NCBI GenBank assembly: GCA_951394405.1
Contig: OX596334.1
Location: 3,224,001-3,288,000 of the forward strand
Direction of reading: 5' to 3'
Source of the DNA: Coprinellus micaceus
Taxonomy: Eukaryota; Basidiomycota; Agaricomycetes; Agaricales; Psathyrellaceae
DNA length: 64,000 nucleotides
Part shown: piece after piece, positions 45,382 through 57,700 of the stretch
How the letters are laid out: each line of letters begins with the position of its first letter
Position numbering within the stretch: the stretch's first letter is position 1
Notes under the pieces: generated by a model
Told to the model about the DNA's origin: nothing
What the model saw: only the letters and a program-made list of their open reading frames with translations
The model's database searches: none
Program-made: the position numbers and the translations under genes

Positions 45382-47376
45382 ATGTGCTTCTTGGACCGCA
45401 GAAGAGTCCTCCTCCTTGGACTTCTTGCCGGATGGGTCCTTGCGCACGAGCACCACGACGAACCGTCAGAGGAGGAGGCCCAAGCGCCAATCGACAGCAT
45501 ACTCTGGATTCATATGGCCCTCCAGACGTTGGTTTGGGGTATCATGTTCCCGGTAGGGATGGTCCTAGGACTTTCTAAAAGTAAATGGCACGTTCCACTT
45601 CAGGTGTGCCCTTTATACCACTACGCCTTTTAGCCACAAGTTGATGGATAAATTAAGGCCACTGGATTCGTCTTAACATTCGGAGGATACATTCTTGGGC
45701 ACTCGCACAAAGGGCGTCAATTTCCTGCAGGGGCCCATGGAACACTCGCGTCCATCCTTTTCATTCCTATACTCGCCCAGCTCGTCGTCGGGATATACCT
45801 CAAGCTTCACATCCATGAGCGGAGCATCCGCCCATATGTTGTCAAGGTGCACAGCGTCATCGGAAAAGCGTACCCGATTCTTGGTTGGACCCAGATGCTT
45901 CTCGGGGCCATAACTCTGCGAGGGTACTGTCGGGGTGGACACCTTGGTGGGTCTTCTCCCTTGTCAGAGAACCCAGCACGACCGTGACGACCTGATTACC
46001 ATCTTAGGCCAATGCCTCGCTCACTATATTATGGGAAGTGGGTTCATCGCGTACGCTGTCATCATTGCCATTACGTTCTTGGTGGGAGAAGCCTGGATGA
46101 AGAGGAGCGGAAGGAGCCCAGAATTTTGGGATTCATGGTGCGTCTACCACGTCGTGTAATGCGGAGCCCCATGATTGATCGTCTTTTTAGCGTTATCACA
46201 ACCTGGGGAATAGGCTCGTACCTGAGCTATTTTTAGACAACCCTCACTAACCTACACGCAGTGAACACATTTACTGAGCATCGAGGAAACGTGTGGTCGG
46301 CGAAGGATATGCAGCATACGTGCGTCCTCGTGCTTTTGACAGCCATTCATGCCACTCATACATTCTTCATCTTAGGATTCTAGGCGTTCTGTGTAGGTGA
46401 TATCCATTGATCGCAGTTAGGCACCGCTAAAGGATACATAGGGTGGGCTGGAGGTATTCTGGGGATCTTCTTGTCTCGAAACAATCAGCGGAACGTCGTC
46501 CCCTCGCTCATTCTCATTCTCACCGGTTGGGCAATGGGAAGTCATGCCCAGGAACTCATGATTTCTACTAAAGTACGCTCACTGCACCTTCCTTTCGCTC
46601 CCAAACCACTTTTCGAGCACAATACTTCCAGGTGCATGCAATGTTCGGCAACACGCTTATCCTCGCGGGTGTCGCGCGAATCATAGAAGTATGCTACTTC
46701 ACTCCAAAATACTCTCGCAACCTCACCTTCACGACACCTGGAGATACCTCGAGCGAGCATACGCTGCATGAGCTCGATCCAAGCTCCCAGGCGAAGGAGG
46801 ATAAGAGCGCTGCCTCGGTCGCGTTTAGACATTTGCCGCCCTTTGTAAGTCGCTCATCTACCGCGTGTGTCTGCGGGGGCTGACTGAGGCGTGCCCCCCT
46901 TAGCTATTGGTTGCTTCCGGTCTACTTTTCATGTCGGCAACTGATGAAGAACTGCGATACGTCCATGCAAACGACATGGACCATGTCACTTATATTCTCA
47001 TCATGTTCAGGTAGCTCCTTTGTGTCATTTCAACTGAAACCCGAAACTCAAGTACTTGTCTAACAGCCTGGCTTTCCTGATCTACGCATTCATTCTATAC
47101 CTCATCCACCTCTATGCCACCTCAGTAGGAAACGAAAACTTGTCTCCCTACAAAAACGGTATCGCCCTCCCCGCCACTGCCGGCGTTGATGCCCCCGTGG
47201 AATACGAACTGGCCGCGCGAGAATCGACGGATGACACTCACAAATGGCGCTCACCCTACGGGAGAATCCCAAACGCTGAGAGGGGTAACGGCGATGTTTT
47301 GCATGTGGTGGGAGATGATGACGAGGATGACGAGGAAGGCCAGACGCTCGTTGCAAGTAACGGCGCCAGGCGATAG
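45382..47376 (+). CDS. Ytp1-like multispanning membrane protein
   Basis: The ATG at 45382 gives [21 protein letters not shown], a signal peptide or signal anchor, followed by a His/Glu-rich stretch ([13 protein letters not shown]). Membrane spans follow across many small exons: [97 protein letters not shown], and later [39 protein letters not shown] and [19 protein letters not shown]. The order, an N-terminal cytochrome-b561-like part (DUF2427) then a Ytp1 part, matches the fungal Ytp1 family. The paired His residues in spans could bind haem as in b561 proteins, but no reaction is established for Ytp1. The C terminus is acidic and soluble and ends at 47376. Confidence 0.85.
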
Positions 47377-47535
47377 TGAATGCAGTTTGCAATTTAATAG
47401 GCCGTTTCATACATCGTGTTCTGTGATTTCTACTTCGGATGGGGGAGATGGTCACTACGGCCTTTGCTTAGAAGTCGACGCTTCCGATATCGACGAACGG
47501 AGCAACACTAGTACTACATAGTCCACGGGACTGGC

Positions 47536-48527
47536 CTAAACCTTGGAAGAGGTAGGAGAAAGCTTTGTCTTATGCCTCTCGGCCCATTCTCTGAATGTCT
47601 CCTTCCCGACAAATGCCTCGGGATTGCCCCACAATCGTTCAGCGGAGCCAGCATCCATGTCGAGCTGGGCCGCTACGAGAAAAGTCGCAGGTTGCAATGG
47701 AAGGCCAAGCACCTCAGTGTACAGTTGTGTCATTTGCTCGCCCGTAATGACGTTGTGAGTGATAGTTCGACCAAGGATTTTGGAGAGGACCTCAGCCACC
47801 TGCATCGGTAATAGGGATCAGGATGTAACGCACTCAAACGCATTCAGAGCAGGGCGTACCTGATCGTATGTGAGTAGCTCGGGACCAATGACGTACTGGT
47901 CACTGTGTTCGTTTTTCTCGCTCATGAGCGCCCTGAAAGCGAGTTCTCCAATGTCCACGGCGGAGACAAAGGGTACCTTCGCGTTGGGCATCACGGTTGT
48001 GAACTCGTTTCTCTCGCGGATGGAGGTGCCATCGAACTGGTGGAAGTTATCTATCGCAGATGATCTAAGCGTCAGCTCTAGCCAAAAAAGAAGGTTGAAG
48101 GAAGAAGGCAAGAGGTCGTTGACGCACCCATAAAGGCGGTGGGGCGGAGGACGAAGTAGTCGAGCTTCTTATCGTCGAGGTACTTCCACACTTTCCCAAA
48201 GTCGCTGTCTTTGTGGACGGCGCTTCCGGCGAGCAGCACGAAGCGCTCAACGCCATGGGCAACGGCTTTGTCGATAAAAGCTATGATTGTCTCGGTGGTG
48301 TCAGAGGCACCTGGAGGGGCCATGATGTACACTCCTTGTATCGGCTCACCCGAAACGAAGGGTGTGTCTATTGTCGACCTGTCCGCCCAATCCAGTTTAG
48401 CGACTTCGTATCCATCTGGGACACGACCAGACCGAGAGCCAATGATGACCTTCTTGCCAGCGTCTCGGAGAAGCCTGGCAACGGCAGTTCCGACTTGACT
48501 AGCGCCGCCTGTAACGAGGAAAGCCAT
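47536..48527 (-). CDS. NAD(P)-binding oxidoreductase, NmrA / festuclavine-dehydrogenase-like
   Basis: Read on the minus strand from the ATG at 48527: MAFLVTGGASQVGTAVARLL contains the TGGxxxxG dinucleotide-binding loop of an atypical short-chain dehydrogenase. It continues VIIGSRSGRVPDGYEVAKLD, GVYIMAPPGASDTTETI, GVERFVLLAGSAV and DDKKLDYFVLRPTAFMG. After introns come NFHQFDGTSIRERNEFTTV, VPFVSAVDIGELAFRAL and EVLSKILGRTITHNVITGE, and it ends KLSPTSSKV. The size (about 290 residues) and the FVLLAGS and VPFVSAVDIG blocks fit the fungal group that includes EasG/FgaFS (ergot-alkaloid reductases), but those enzymes are a small specialised branch. No other alkaloid gene is near, so the substrate is unknown. 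It is a clear reductase-fold protein of unassigned substrate. Convergent with the Ytp1-like gene (160 bp between stops). Confidence 0.82.
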
Positions 48528-50260
48528 CGTGGTACTGCTTGTGAGAGGACTCGAGCTGAACGTGATTTTGGGAGGACGTGTGCATTCTGCTGCTGCGTAC
48601 TTATATTCCAGTCAGGGCCAGGTCGACGTCAATGAGGCCCTTGGAATCCAATAGACTTACGTTCCAAGTGGCAATTCGAAAACTCCGTGCCGCTATGCTT
48701 CATAATCCTCCTCGGCTGGACTGTAGATGGTTACGAATGCTGGCGGGGAGACTGGTGGGTACATAGGCTCCAACAAGCCTCCAAGCCTGCTCCCGCCGCC
48801 GTTTCGAGTGGGGCCAATCAAACCCCACTGCCGGATCGGGAGGAAACCCCTAAGAAAGACTGTAGCGATGGAAGGTAGCGACTGCGGCTGACAAGCAGTA
48901 GACGATCTGTAATGCGCACCCTGTCCACAACGGGTACGGAAATTAAGCCCCAAAACCACGGAGTAGCCATGAGTCTAGAAAGCCCCCAAACAGTGTGATT
49001 CTAGAAGACACATGTATGGGCCTAGAATAGTAGAAACTCTGCGCAGAAACAGCAAGTGCGAAGCCAATGGCGACAGAGCACACGGGAAGAAAGTGGAAGG
49101 CAAGGACTGTGTGTGTGTGTGTGTGTGTTAAGTAGCAGGTTTTGGCTGGCAATGCCCGGGCTCGTGACATGGGCGCTTTTACCTGGATTTGGGCCAAGTC
49201 ACACGAGGGTAATATGAATGGCGATATAGAAATTCACGAAATCCCAGGTTTGCTGTATAACTCGGTGAAGTGGGTTGAAACGTTGAAGGGACTCGGAGGA
49301 TGGAAAACTCTACATTGCCCCTATTTTGCTGGGGCCTCGTGACAAATTTTCAAAAGTAGGGATCCGTATGTATTTCAACTAATGTTTGTTACACACTCCC
49401 AGTGAAACCCCGTCGGTGCCTGGCTGAGATCGGTTACCGTCGGTTAAACGGGGCCAGATTTCCCACTTTTGGGGGTCCATAACCGCCACTTTCCCTCCCT
49501 AGTTGGGTTACTCACGTCGATTGTTCACGATTGATAACATAGTGGAAAACATATATGGCGTGAATAATAGCTAAACATTTCGGAACGGCCACTAGCCTCG
49601 GAATCTACTGGCCCCAACGGTTTTCGACGAAGCTATCCCTGGCGGCACATCTTGGGGCATCCTTACGAGCTCTACTCCTAACAAGGTCAGTGTCAGAAAT
49701 CATATCCAAGAGTCGAGGCTTGCATACCGAGCATGCGCTTCCTTTTCTATGATCTTGGCCCTAGGGGCAACAGCCTTTGGGCTCTATGATGTATTATTTC
49801 CCTCATTATTTCTACCCAAGGGCCAACTGTGGTTATCACGAATAATGGGGAGTTGCCAGTACAATACTGAACCTAGAATACCCATCAATGACATGGAACT
49901 TGTGCCCCACTTGGTTGAAGCCAAACGTCAAATCAGCGGGGATCGTTTGCTCTCCTCAGACCTCGCAAAATCCCGGCTTGATACATGCTGGGGTCAGTTG
50001 ATTCCGTCTCGAGGCAAGGGCAAGGATGCATGCCGCACGTGAAGTATCACTTGAAGCTTCCGAGTCTGGGCGCCTATTGTTCGGCCCCAATGTCTCTCTG
50101 ATTCGGTTCATCAGCAAACAATGATCGCGACAACTTGGTGATGTTCAAGCAGGCCTCACCCCAGTCGACTCTTTCCCTCTAACCAACACGCATCCACCGT
50201 ACCAGGAGCGCGTAGAGCCTCCTCTGCGACTCCCGTAAATATCCACAACATTCACGGCTT
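48528..50260. other. Gene-poor stretch between the oxidoreductase and F-box genes
   Basis: 1.7 kb between divergent genes. It holds a GT microsatellite (49109-49128) and short ORFs of no recognisable family. The AT content rises from about 49,340 to 49,900. No transposon termini or coding remnants were recognised. Confidence 0.45.
49109..49128. repeat. GT/TG dinucleotide microsatellite
   Basis: Ten uninterrupted TG units. It is a simple repeat with no sign of function. Confidence 0.9.
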
Positions 50261-52387
50261 ATGTCCATGTCATCAACGCACGATTCAGATCCTCAATCCG
50301 GTCAATCATCGTGGAGGGAGTTTCTGAGCGCCGAAATGGGCGTATCTCACCTTGAGGCCGAAAGCTTCCACGACACAAAGTTCGACGCCTTAAAACCCTC
50401 ATTAGTGGAAGCCATGTACAGCAACGACCCACCCACCCACGAGCAGGAGCACGCGGCGAGGGAGAGAGTAGATGCAATACGAGCGGAATCCCAACCCCTA
50501 GATCGCAAGATACAGGAAGTTCGGGGCCAGCTACGTGAACTTAATCAGCAGCTCAACAAACTCGAGGGCAGACGCTTCGCACTTCAGGAGGAGAGGGATT
50601 CATGCCAATTAGTTCTATCCCCCTGGCGCCGACTCCCCACAGATATCCTCGCCGAGATCCTCCAGGTTGCAGTCAACCCAGAGTCGCTATCTTTCCTATC
50701 CAAAACCAATCCTGGTACCGACCGCGACCACTTCACGGCCTTGCGGGGAGTTTGCAAGCTGTGGCGTGGAGCTGCATTATCCACCCATTCACTCTGGACG
50801 AGCGCGTGGGTTAATCTTGATTGCTACAAAGACGATGAGCTCCCCAAGGCCATCCGTGACATCGAGTGTTACTTCCAACGCTCAGGACCTTCCCTGCCCC
50901 TTAATATTGGGTTCCAATGGGGCCAGGATCGCCCGATAGGACCCGAGGGTGAGGAGGAGTTATGGAACATCTGGTTGGACTTCCTGCGTTCCTTTCGAGG
51001 GCGATGGGAGGAGATCTCGTTCTTCACAGACGTGTATCACTTCCAACTATTTGAAGGGAGCTTGAAGAAGGGGGTAGGGCTAGACAAAGGCCCATGGAAA
51101 GCCCTCTTTCTCCAGGTGGTTCTCGAGGACACCTCCTCGGAACCCCCCATACTGGCGGACCCAGGGGTATTCAACGATCTCTTCCCAGACCTGGAGACGA
51201 TCAATCTAAATTCAGCGTCGGACTTGTTGATCACAGGAAACCAGTCGTCTTCACGGCTGTTGGATCCCCATACAACCATGCGCAAGCTGCGTTTAGAAGT
51301 CCACTCTGACCTCAACCCTTACTTTCACAAACTCGGAGGTTTTCCGAACCTCAAGAAACTCCTTTTCAACTGCCCAAAGCTCAACATCGTCCCGGTTCTG
51401 GTAGAGGGAAATGCCATCGAACTCCCGAGGCTCGAACTTCTCCTGATGGCGTGCCCACCTTCATTCACCGTCTTATCGCGACTCCGCACTCCCTCCCTCA
51501 AAACACTCCAACTACTCACCAACGTACCCCCCGAACCAGCGTCTCCAGACTCAACAGCCTCGCTGCAGCGGGACTTGATGGAGAGTTTCGACCACGTTAT
51601 CGCATTCGCGGAACAGTGCAACCAAACCCTGCGAGAGATGCGGATTAACTGTTGGTTCTTGCAAACAGAATACGCGTTGCTCTGCCTCCTCGGGGCGCTT
51701 TCCTCTGTTGAGTGCCTATGTATCGACACGTGGTTCCGACCAACGGAGCAGTCCACGGCAATATTGGATCCCAGGTTAACCATCGTCGACGATATTCGCA
51801 ACTCAACTTACCTGTCGAATCTGCATAAATTGTGCTTGCACGACCCACAGGATGAAGAAACGCCGCTGCCCGCAGAGTGGGGTTCAAGCGAGCTCATCCC
51901 TCCGCTACCTTTTGCAGAAGAAGGGCGAGACCAGAGCGATGGCATACGTCCAGTTTTCTCTGGTGCTTCAAGTGGCCCTACAAATTCCGTAGGCGAAGCT
52001 CCTCGACCATCTATCATGGACGAAGTCGGCCCTTTACAGGCCCCCCGAGAACAGACAGGGCCATCCAGCCCCCCCATGCCACTCCCACCCCCAGATGCAC
52101 CTGTTGATATCTCGGCGGAGGGTGGCGACACAACTGACCCTTTCATAAGGGGTACCCCGTCCTGGCACTATCTACAATGGTTCTTGCAGTCCAGCAGCAA
52201 AAGGTCGCAGGAATCAGGAGCGGAGGGCGAGGCGCGAACTGGGAGTAAAGCTGGAAAGACGTTCGAATTCTGCTTCTCGGGGCGGGCACTCGAATCTGGT
52301 GGGGTGGACGCGAGAGCTGTTGTCAGGTTGCTGGAACGCGAGGGTTTGAAATTTGATAGGGAGCCATCGTGTCGAGTGTACTGGTGA
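50261..52387 (+). CDS. F-box-like protein with N-terminal coiled coil
   Basis: A single uninterrupted reading frame of 708 codons from the ATG at 50261. Residues about 60-120 form a coiled coil (EHAARERVDAIRAESQPLDR, IQEVRGQLRELNQQLNKLEG). The F-box-like motif follows as LSPWRRLPTDILAEILQVAV (about 50,618-50,677), then an alpha/beta region with leucine-rich spacing (FPNLKKLLFNCPKLNIV, LKTLQLLTNVPPEP). The acidic, Pro-rich region at about 51,850-52,150 is probably disordered. F-box proteins recruit substrates to SCF ubiquitin ligases through Skp1. The coiled-coil plus F-box plus divergent LRR layout belongs to a family greatly expanded in mushroom-forming fungi. The lack of introns contrasts with its neighbours. 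The substrate is unknown. Confidence 0.85.
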   Translation: MSMSSTHDSDPQSGQSSWREFLSAEMGVSHLEAESFHDTKFDALKPSLVEAMYSNDPPTHEQEHAARERVDAIRAESQPLDRKIQEVRGQLRELNQQLNKLEGRRFALQEERDSCQLVLSPWRRLPTDILAEILQVAVNPESLSFLSKTNPGTDRDHFTALRGVCKLWRGAALSTHSLWTSAWVNLDCYKDDELPKAIRDIECYFQRSGPSLPLNIGFQWGQDRPIGPEGEEELWNIWLDFLRSFRGRWEEISFFTDVYHFQLFEGSLKKGVGLDKGPWKALFLQVVLEDTSSEPPILADPGVFNDLFPDLETINLNSASDLLITGNQSSSRLLDPHTTMRKLRLEVHSDLNPYFHKLGGFPNLKKLLFNCPKLNIVPVLVEGNAIELPRLELLLMACPPSFTVLSRLRTPSLKTLQLLTNVPPEPASPDSTASLQRDLMESFDHVIAFAEQCNQTLREMRINCWFLQTEYALLCLLGALSSVECLCIDTWFRPTEQSTAILDPRLTIVDDIRNSTYLSNLHKLCLHDPQDEETPLPAEWGSSELIPPLPFAEEGRDQSDGIRPVFSGASSGPTNSVGEAPRPSIMDEVGPLQAPREQTGPSSPPMPLPPPDAPVDISAEGGDTTDPFIRGTPSWHYLQWFLQSSSKRSQESGAEGEARTGSKAGKTFEFCFSGRALESGGVDARAVVRLLEREGLKFDREPSCRVYW

Positions 52388-53008
52388 TGTTTCGCAGAAC
52401 CCCACACTAACCACCTACCTAACACCGCTACTTTGCCTTTGGCGCAATTAATCCCCACGATCGCTTCCGCGTTTAAACCACTCTCGTGACAGGCTGAACA
52501 GGTATATCTTTTCACGTAGTAGCGCACTCATCGACGATTTGCTATGTGTGCGAGACGAACGGGCTCACCCCCGAGGGCCGAAACGTTCCTTCGGGATGGC
52601 AGACATCGATATATATATGAGGGTATTAAGGATACAGCAAGCCGAATGACATACATAGGTTGCAATCAGGGTGTTTACATCGTTTCAAGTCCATATACAG
52701 GCGCCAACGAGTTTGGCCAGTTCTCACCGCCGCTCCACACACCTTTGCTGCTGGATCGTCGGCTGTTTGACCCTCCGCTCCAAGCCCCCAAGGCGTATGC
52801 AAGGCGATTTCCAGGGGGGAAACAGGATAGATGAGTTGTAGATGAGCAGCAAAAAAGGCATTAGATGGGGGTTCGATGGCCGCATTATACCACGAAAAAG
52901 GGAACGGTACCAGATTCCAAGTGGGGTGAAGGAGGTGCAAGTGAGGGGAATGCAAAATAGGGAGTGAACAGACCGAAGCGAAGGGTAGGAGACCATACCG
53001 CGAAACAA
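52388..53008. other. Convergent intergenic region between the F-box and pyroglutamyl peptidase genes
   Basis: 621 bp between two stops. It contains only 3' flanks; no gene or RNA was seen. Confidence 0.45.
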
Positions 53009-54686
53009 TCAGTTGAATCCTTGGGCCCCAGCCTCGTCAGGCTCCCTTAACGCCTCCATCTCCCGCATATCTAGGATCTCCATTTCCCTTCCTGCCCACA
53101 TTACAATCCTTCTGATGGTCTCCGTAACCTCTTCAGTCGCCAATGGTCCGTTCACTGGTGGGCAATGCATGAGTAACACTCTCGCAGGCTTCACAGTATG
53201 AGTGTGGACAGTCCCGTTCGGTCGAGTCGATGAGGATGATGAATCCGCGTTGTGAGAATCGCGGCTGCTCCCAGGGAAGGGGGGTTGCGTCTGGTACGAA
53301 TGCTGCCCATACGTCGGTCCATAATGTGCTGCAGGCGCCATGTAGGGCAAGAGGGCCTTAGTACTTCGTTTGCTTTCGGCGAGAGAACAGTAGTAGATGA
53401 AATCGCAGAGATAATGGCCTGCGTCCATCGACGTATAAATTGCCTGTGATATGTTGAGCTACTTCGTTAGTCCTCAACGGAGCCGGGGGAAAGGCGCTGA
53501 GATGACACGTACAGTGGCTCCTGAGGCTTTGAGATCTTGCACCAGTCTTGTGACATCGAGATCTGTCGCCATCTCGTCGGGGAAAGTCTCGTATGCAGTC
53601 CCAAACCCTCGCATCGGCCTGATAGACGTCTCCGATCCTGGGATTCCAGGTTGGGGGTCGTGAACAGCGGGGTTATATCCCAGTCTTTCATTATTGTAAC
53701 CCATCCCCATGCTACCAAATCCTCCAGCGTGGATGCTCCCTGGGCCCGAGTACTGTCCTGCTAGTGTCATCGCGCCAGGTGGACCAGCACCCGGACCTCG
53801 AGTGTTATTCAGGTTCTTTGCAGCGGATATAGGCGGGACGACTGCGCAAAACGCTCCAGAAGCGTCCTTCATGTTGTAACCGTATTTGTGACCGATGATC
53901 TCCATCCGTAGAGACCCCCTGCCCGCTGCCCCGACGTGGAAGATAAAGTCGTACCCTTCAGGAGGTGGTTCTGTGCCTTCTGGAACGTCCTCGGGGAGCT
54001 GCGGTGGTCGGAGGTGGAGGCCAGGTACGATGTTGAGAACGTCTTCATAGATCATGGGGACCTCGAGTGCGTGTATGTGGATGTTATATGGTCCGGGATC
54101 CGGGAGTGGTGGGAGGGGTGTGGGGAGGGGAACCACCTTCACCGGGACAGATGTCGACCTCGTCGTGTCCACGCCAGCAGGCACAGACCTTGAACTAGAT
54201 GCGAGCACACTAGGCTTCATTGAAGGGATCGAAGAGAGGGCGGAAGGAGATGAATTCGACGCATCTCCATTGCCCAAAAGGCGCTTCCCGTTCGCATTTG
54301 AAGAGGAATTTCCTGCCGAAGGCGCCGAGCTCTTCGCACTTGGGCTTGTACCAAGGTCCCTGTGTCGCGATGCAGGGGAAATGTTTCCGAAGACTTCTTG
54401 CCATTCATCGCTGGTGATCGTGACATTGTGCAGGTGCTTTACAGCGAGCCAGGACGGATTGACTTCGTGGTTCAATTGAGGCTATGGCTTCGCAATTCAT
54501 TTTATGCGCGATGGGCAGGGAAGAGATGGCAGAGAGGGACGGATGGACACTCACACCAAAACCAGTGAGAAGGACGTGAAAGGTTTTTATCTCATCGCCG
54601 ACGTCCGGGACAGGATCGCGGTTGTCGGTGGAATCGATGGCGATGGACGTTGGTGGAGGATTCTCACCGATGTCGGTGGGGGACAT
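53009..54686 (-). CDS. Pyroglutamyl-peptidase I (peptidase C15)
   Basis: Cytosolic cysteine peptidase that removes N-terminal pyroglutamate. Read on the minus strand from the ATG at 54686 (MSPTDIGENPPPTS), the core starts FHVLLTGFG; after an intron that restores GFGPQLNHEVNPSW it continues NPSWLAVKHLHNVTI. The oxyanion/Glu region is FIFHVGAAGRGSLRMEIIGH, in which the Glu fits the catalytic Glu of the family. The catalytic Cys lies in DAGHYLCDFIYYCSL (about 53,395-53,430) and the His in RVLLMHCPPV (about 53,160-53,190). The triad is therefore complete. A Ser/Gly/Pro-rich insertion (about 54,120-54,400), absent from bacterial enzymes (about 215 residues), makes it about 500 residues; another disordered insertion lies before the His block. 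The insertions are spliced through in frame. The start is 103 bp downstream of the WAPL stop. Confidence 0.9.
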
Positions 54687-54789
54687 TGGGATATGGGGGA
54701 TGGAGGGGAAAGGCTAATAAAAAGGTCCCTGGCAGATGCTGCTGCTTTGTGCCTGTTTGATTTCGCTGTACATGACGTCACGTTACTAT

Positions 54790-57700
54790 CTACGAGGCGC
54801 CGTCGCGCAAGTCCTCCAGAAAGCACAATATCTCTACCCCTGTCCTACTCGAACTCTCCCTCTGCGACCCCTGAGCCTGTCCTTCGATAATCTCAAAGAA
54901 CGACACGAACTGCCTTGCCTGATCCACCAGTCGATTCAATTTGACTTTGGGGTTTGATTGAGGTCCGGGCAGTAGGTTCAACAACGCCTTCTGGTTCGTG
55001 GCGTTGCCTCGCATGCACAAACCAAACAGCACAGCGAGGTGTCCCCGCAGAAAGGATGCATCTGCATCTACCTGCAGGCTGTCCTCGTGATCGCTATCCT
55101 TCTTGATTTGCCAATGCTCTTGATCGACGCCTTGGCGAACGTAAAGGCGAACAAGAATATCGAGAACGCTGACATTATTGGCTTGGTAACACGAGCAATC
55201 GTCCAGGCATTGAGCCTTCCGTAGGGTGCACAAGGGATCGAGGTCTAGGGACAGGTCAATTGACGATCAGAGGTAGAATGTGGCGAATGCTTACACGTCT
55301 CTCGAACGACATCCTTGACCTCGGCGATTGTCTGCACCAGATTCGTCAACAATGCCAGAGATAAGCAAAGCCTATCCAGCGATTTGGCCTTCTTTTCTCT
55401 AGAACTGACGTGGGTATACACTTCTGCAGCTCTCTCACTTTCGTCATAGCCATCGCCTTCTTCCGTCTTCGCAACACCCTCCGCCACCTCGTCCCTTCCT
55501 TTTGCGACCTCTTCACCCGCTCTGGCAACGATCCGCGTTAAGAACCGTAGTGCCCAAGCATCATCTAATGCCACACTTCTGGCCCACCCTTCGTCCCCAT
55601 GTGTAAGGCTAACAAGGACGCGAAGGACGGATTCAAGACACCTAGTCCCACCATCACAGTCCACGCTTGATTTGTTGTCTTCCTTCCCCTTGATAGTCAC
55701 CATTTCTGCATGTACGCCCAGGGCAATCAAGGCAGAAACAAGCCATTCCTGGCGTGCCGCGTTTAACGCAGAGTCGTTCGCCGATGGACCTTCGTCCTGT
55801 TGGGAACTCCTGTCATCTAAAGCCCATTGCCCCAGAAGATAGAGGTCTAAGAGTCGAAGATGGGCATATACGTTTTCAAATCCAACGGGTTCGTCTAATG
55901 CTAGCTTTGACGCGGCTTTAGTCCTCCACGCCTCCAAAGGTCGCAAGGTCTGTCGTAAAGAATTGAGTAAGGCCGGTAGGTGATGCTGGAATATAAACGC
56001 AGGAGGCAAGCACACGAGGACGCGCGTGATGAGGAGTGGGGTAGTGATCTAATAAAACCTTGAGTTTAATGTGGCGCCAAGGAAGAGGATGCATTAGACA
56101 GACCTTCGCGTCAGCCGGGAAGATCCCGGACTTCTTTCTGATAATCGAAAGTATCGACACCATCTGTAACCAGTTGATTCAGACAATGAACTCTGACAAA
56201 CAAAGCTAGTTGAATACTCCGTACAGTGGCTTTCTCCTTCTTTCCGAGTCCGGCTCTCCTGAGCTCGGCGTCGGCGTAAGCGCCCTCTGGGGCAACAAGG
56301 ACGAGAGGATCAAAGTCGCTGGCAGAGTTCGACTCGAGTAACGAAAATAACGTGCCGGAGAGGCTATTAAGGGATGCCCTCCCTTTTCCCTTCGCGTCGG
56401 GAGTCTCTGGCGCCTGAGATGCTAGATCCGTCAACGAAGACGGGTCTTTGGACACTAGGACCGCAAATAGCACAAAGAGGGTGTCTAGGACCTTGCGTAT
56501 TTTCCGTGAGCAATCGCGTAAAGAGGGTGATGTGAATCAATACCTTATCGCCACGCCCGACACCCACACCGACGAGGAGGTCGTAAATCTTGGAGAAGAC
56601 ATCCGCCGCCTTGGATTTGCGGAAGAAGTCGCCATCACATAGTTTTGTAACCATCTCCAAAGCACTAGAGAGGGCTCATTCATATCATGTCAAAAATAAG
56701 TACGGGTATAACTAACTCACCTCGATCTAATCAATCCAGCACCCTGTGATTTGTCCATCCCGTCAAGCAAATATGCGACTTCATCAAGGAATCGTCTGCT
56801 CTCCCCTTTGTTCCGAAGTTCGGTGATGCTCTTCAGCGGATTCATCATGTTTGGGGGGAGGGGTGGAGGTTTTGGTTGCTGCACCCCGGCTTTACTCTTC
56901 CCTTTCGAAGGGGATGTAAGAGGCGTTCTCCCACCGGCCGCACGCGCCTTGCTCGGAGACTGGACAGGTGACTGACCGCTCAGCAGATCGTCGTCAGCGA
57001 TTAAATGGTGAGGATCGTCTTCGGATTCGTCGACTCCCCAGCGTTGACGCAGAGTCGCGTACGATTCGCGGCTGAATTCGTCATCCTCTTCGACGTCATC
57101 TAGACCATTTGTAGGGCCGAGGGGAACGAGATACGAACGTGACCGGCCGGCGTATGTTCGCGACAGAGACTTCGAGGTGCTGCTCCTAGATGCGGATGCA
57201 GGGCGGTGGAGAATTGAAGATGACGGATCAGTGGGAGCAGTCGCCGATGTCACGTCCTGACTGGTGTTTGTCCGAGTGGGAGAACGCGAAGGGGGTTGGA
57301 AAGGTGACAAGTCTTCCCGAGGGGAAGAGAGGGTAGGCATAGATGGACTTCGGTTGTCGGCGAGAAGAAAAGGGTTGCCCGGGCCCTCCACAGCCGTTTC
57401 CGTCTTGGAGCGGGAGAGCATGCGCTTAGCGAGTTTGGTAGGGCTTCCTGTTTTGATCGGCGAAGCCTGTGGTACGGGCTGCGGTTGAGGCCCTGACCCC
57501 GTATTTTGAAAGATAGGGCATTCCCGCTTGCTAGGCTTAGAAGGGGATTCTATGAGATTCGCTCCGAGAGTCGACACCTTCATCGGGGTGCTGTGTGCCG
57601 TCGTGTTTTTGGGCTTGGACTCGGCTCCGTCCTCTATCGGGTGGGGCAACTCCCCCTTCGCACTGCCCGGAGTGCCCCGCGTTGGCTCTATCTTCCGTTT

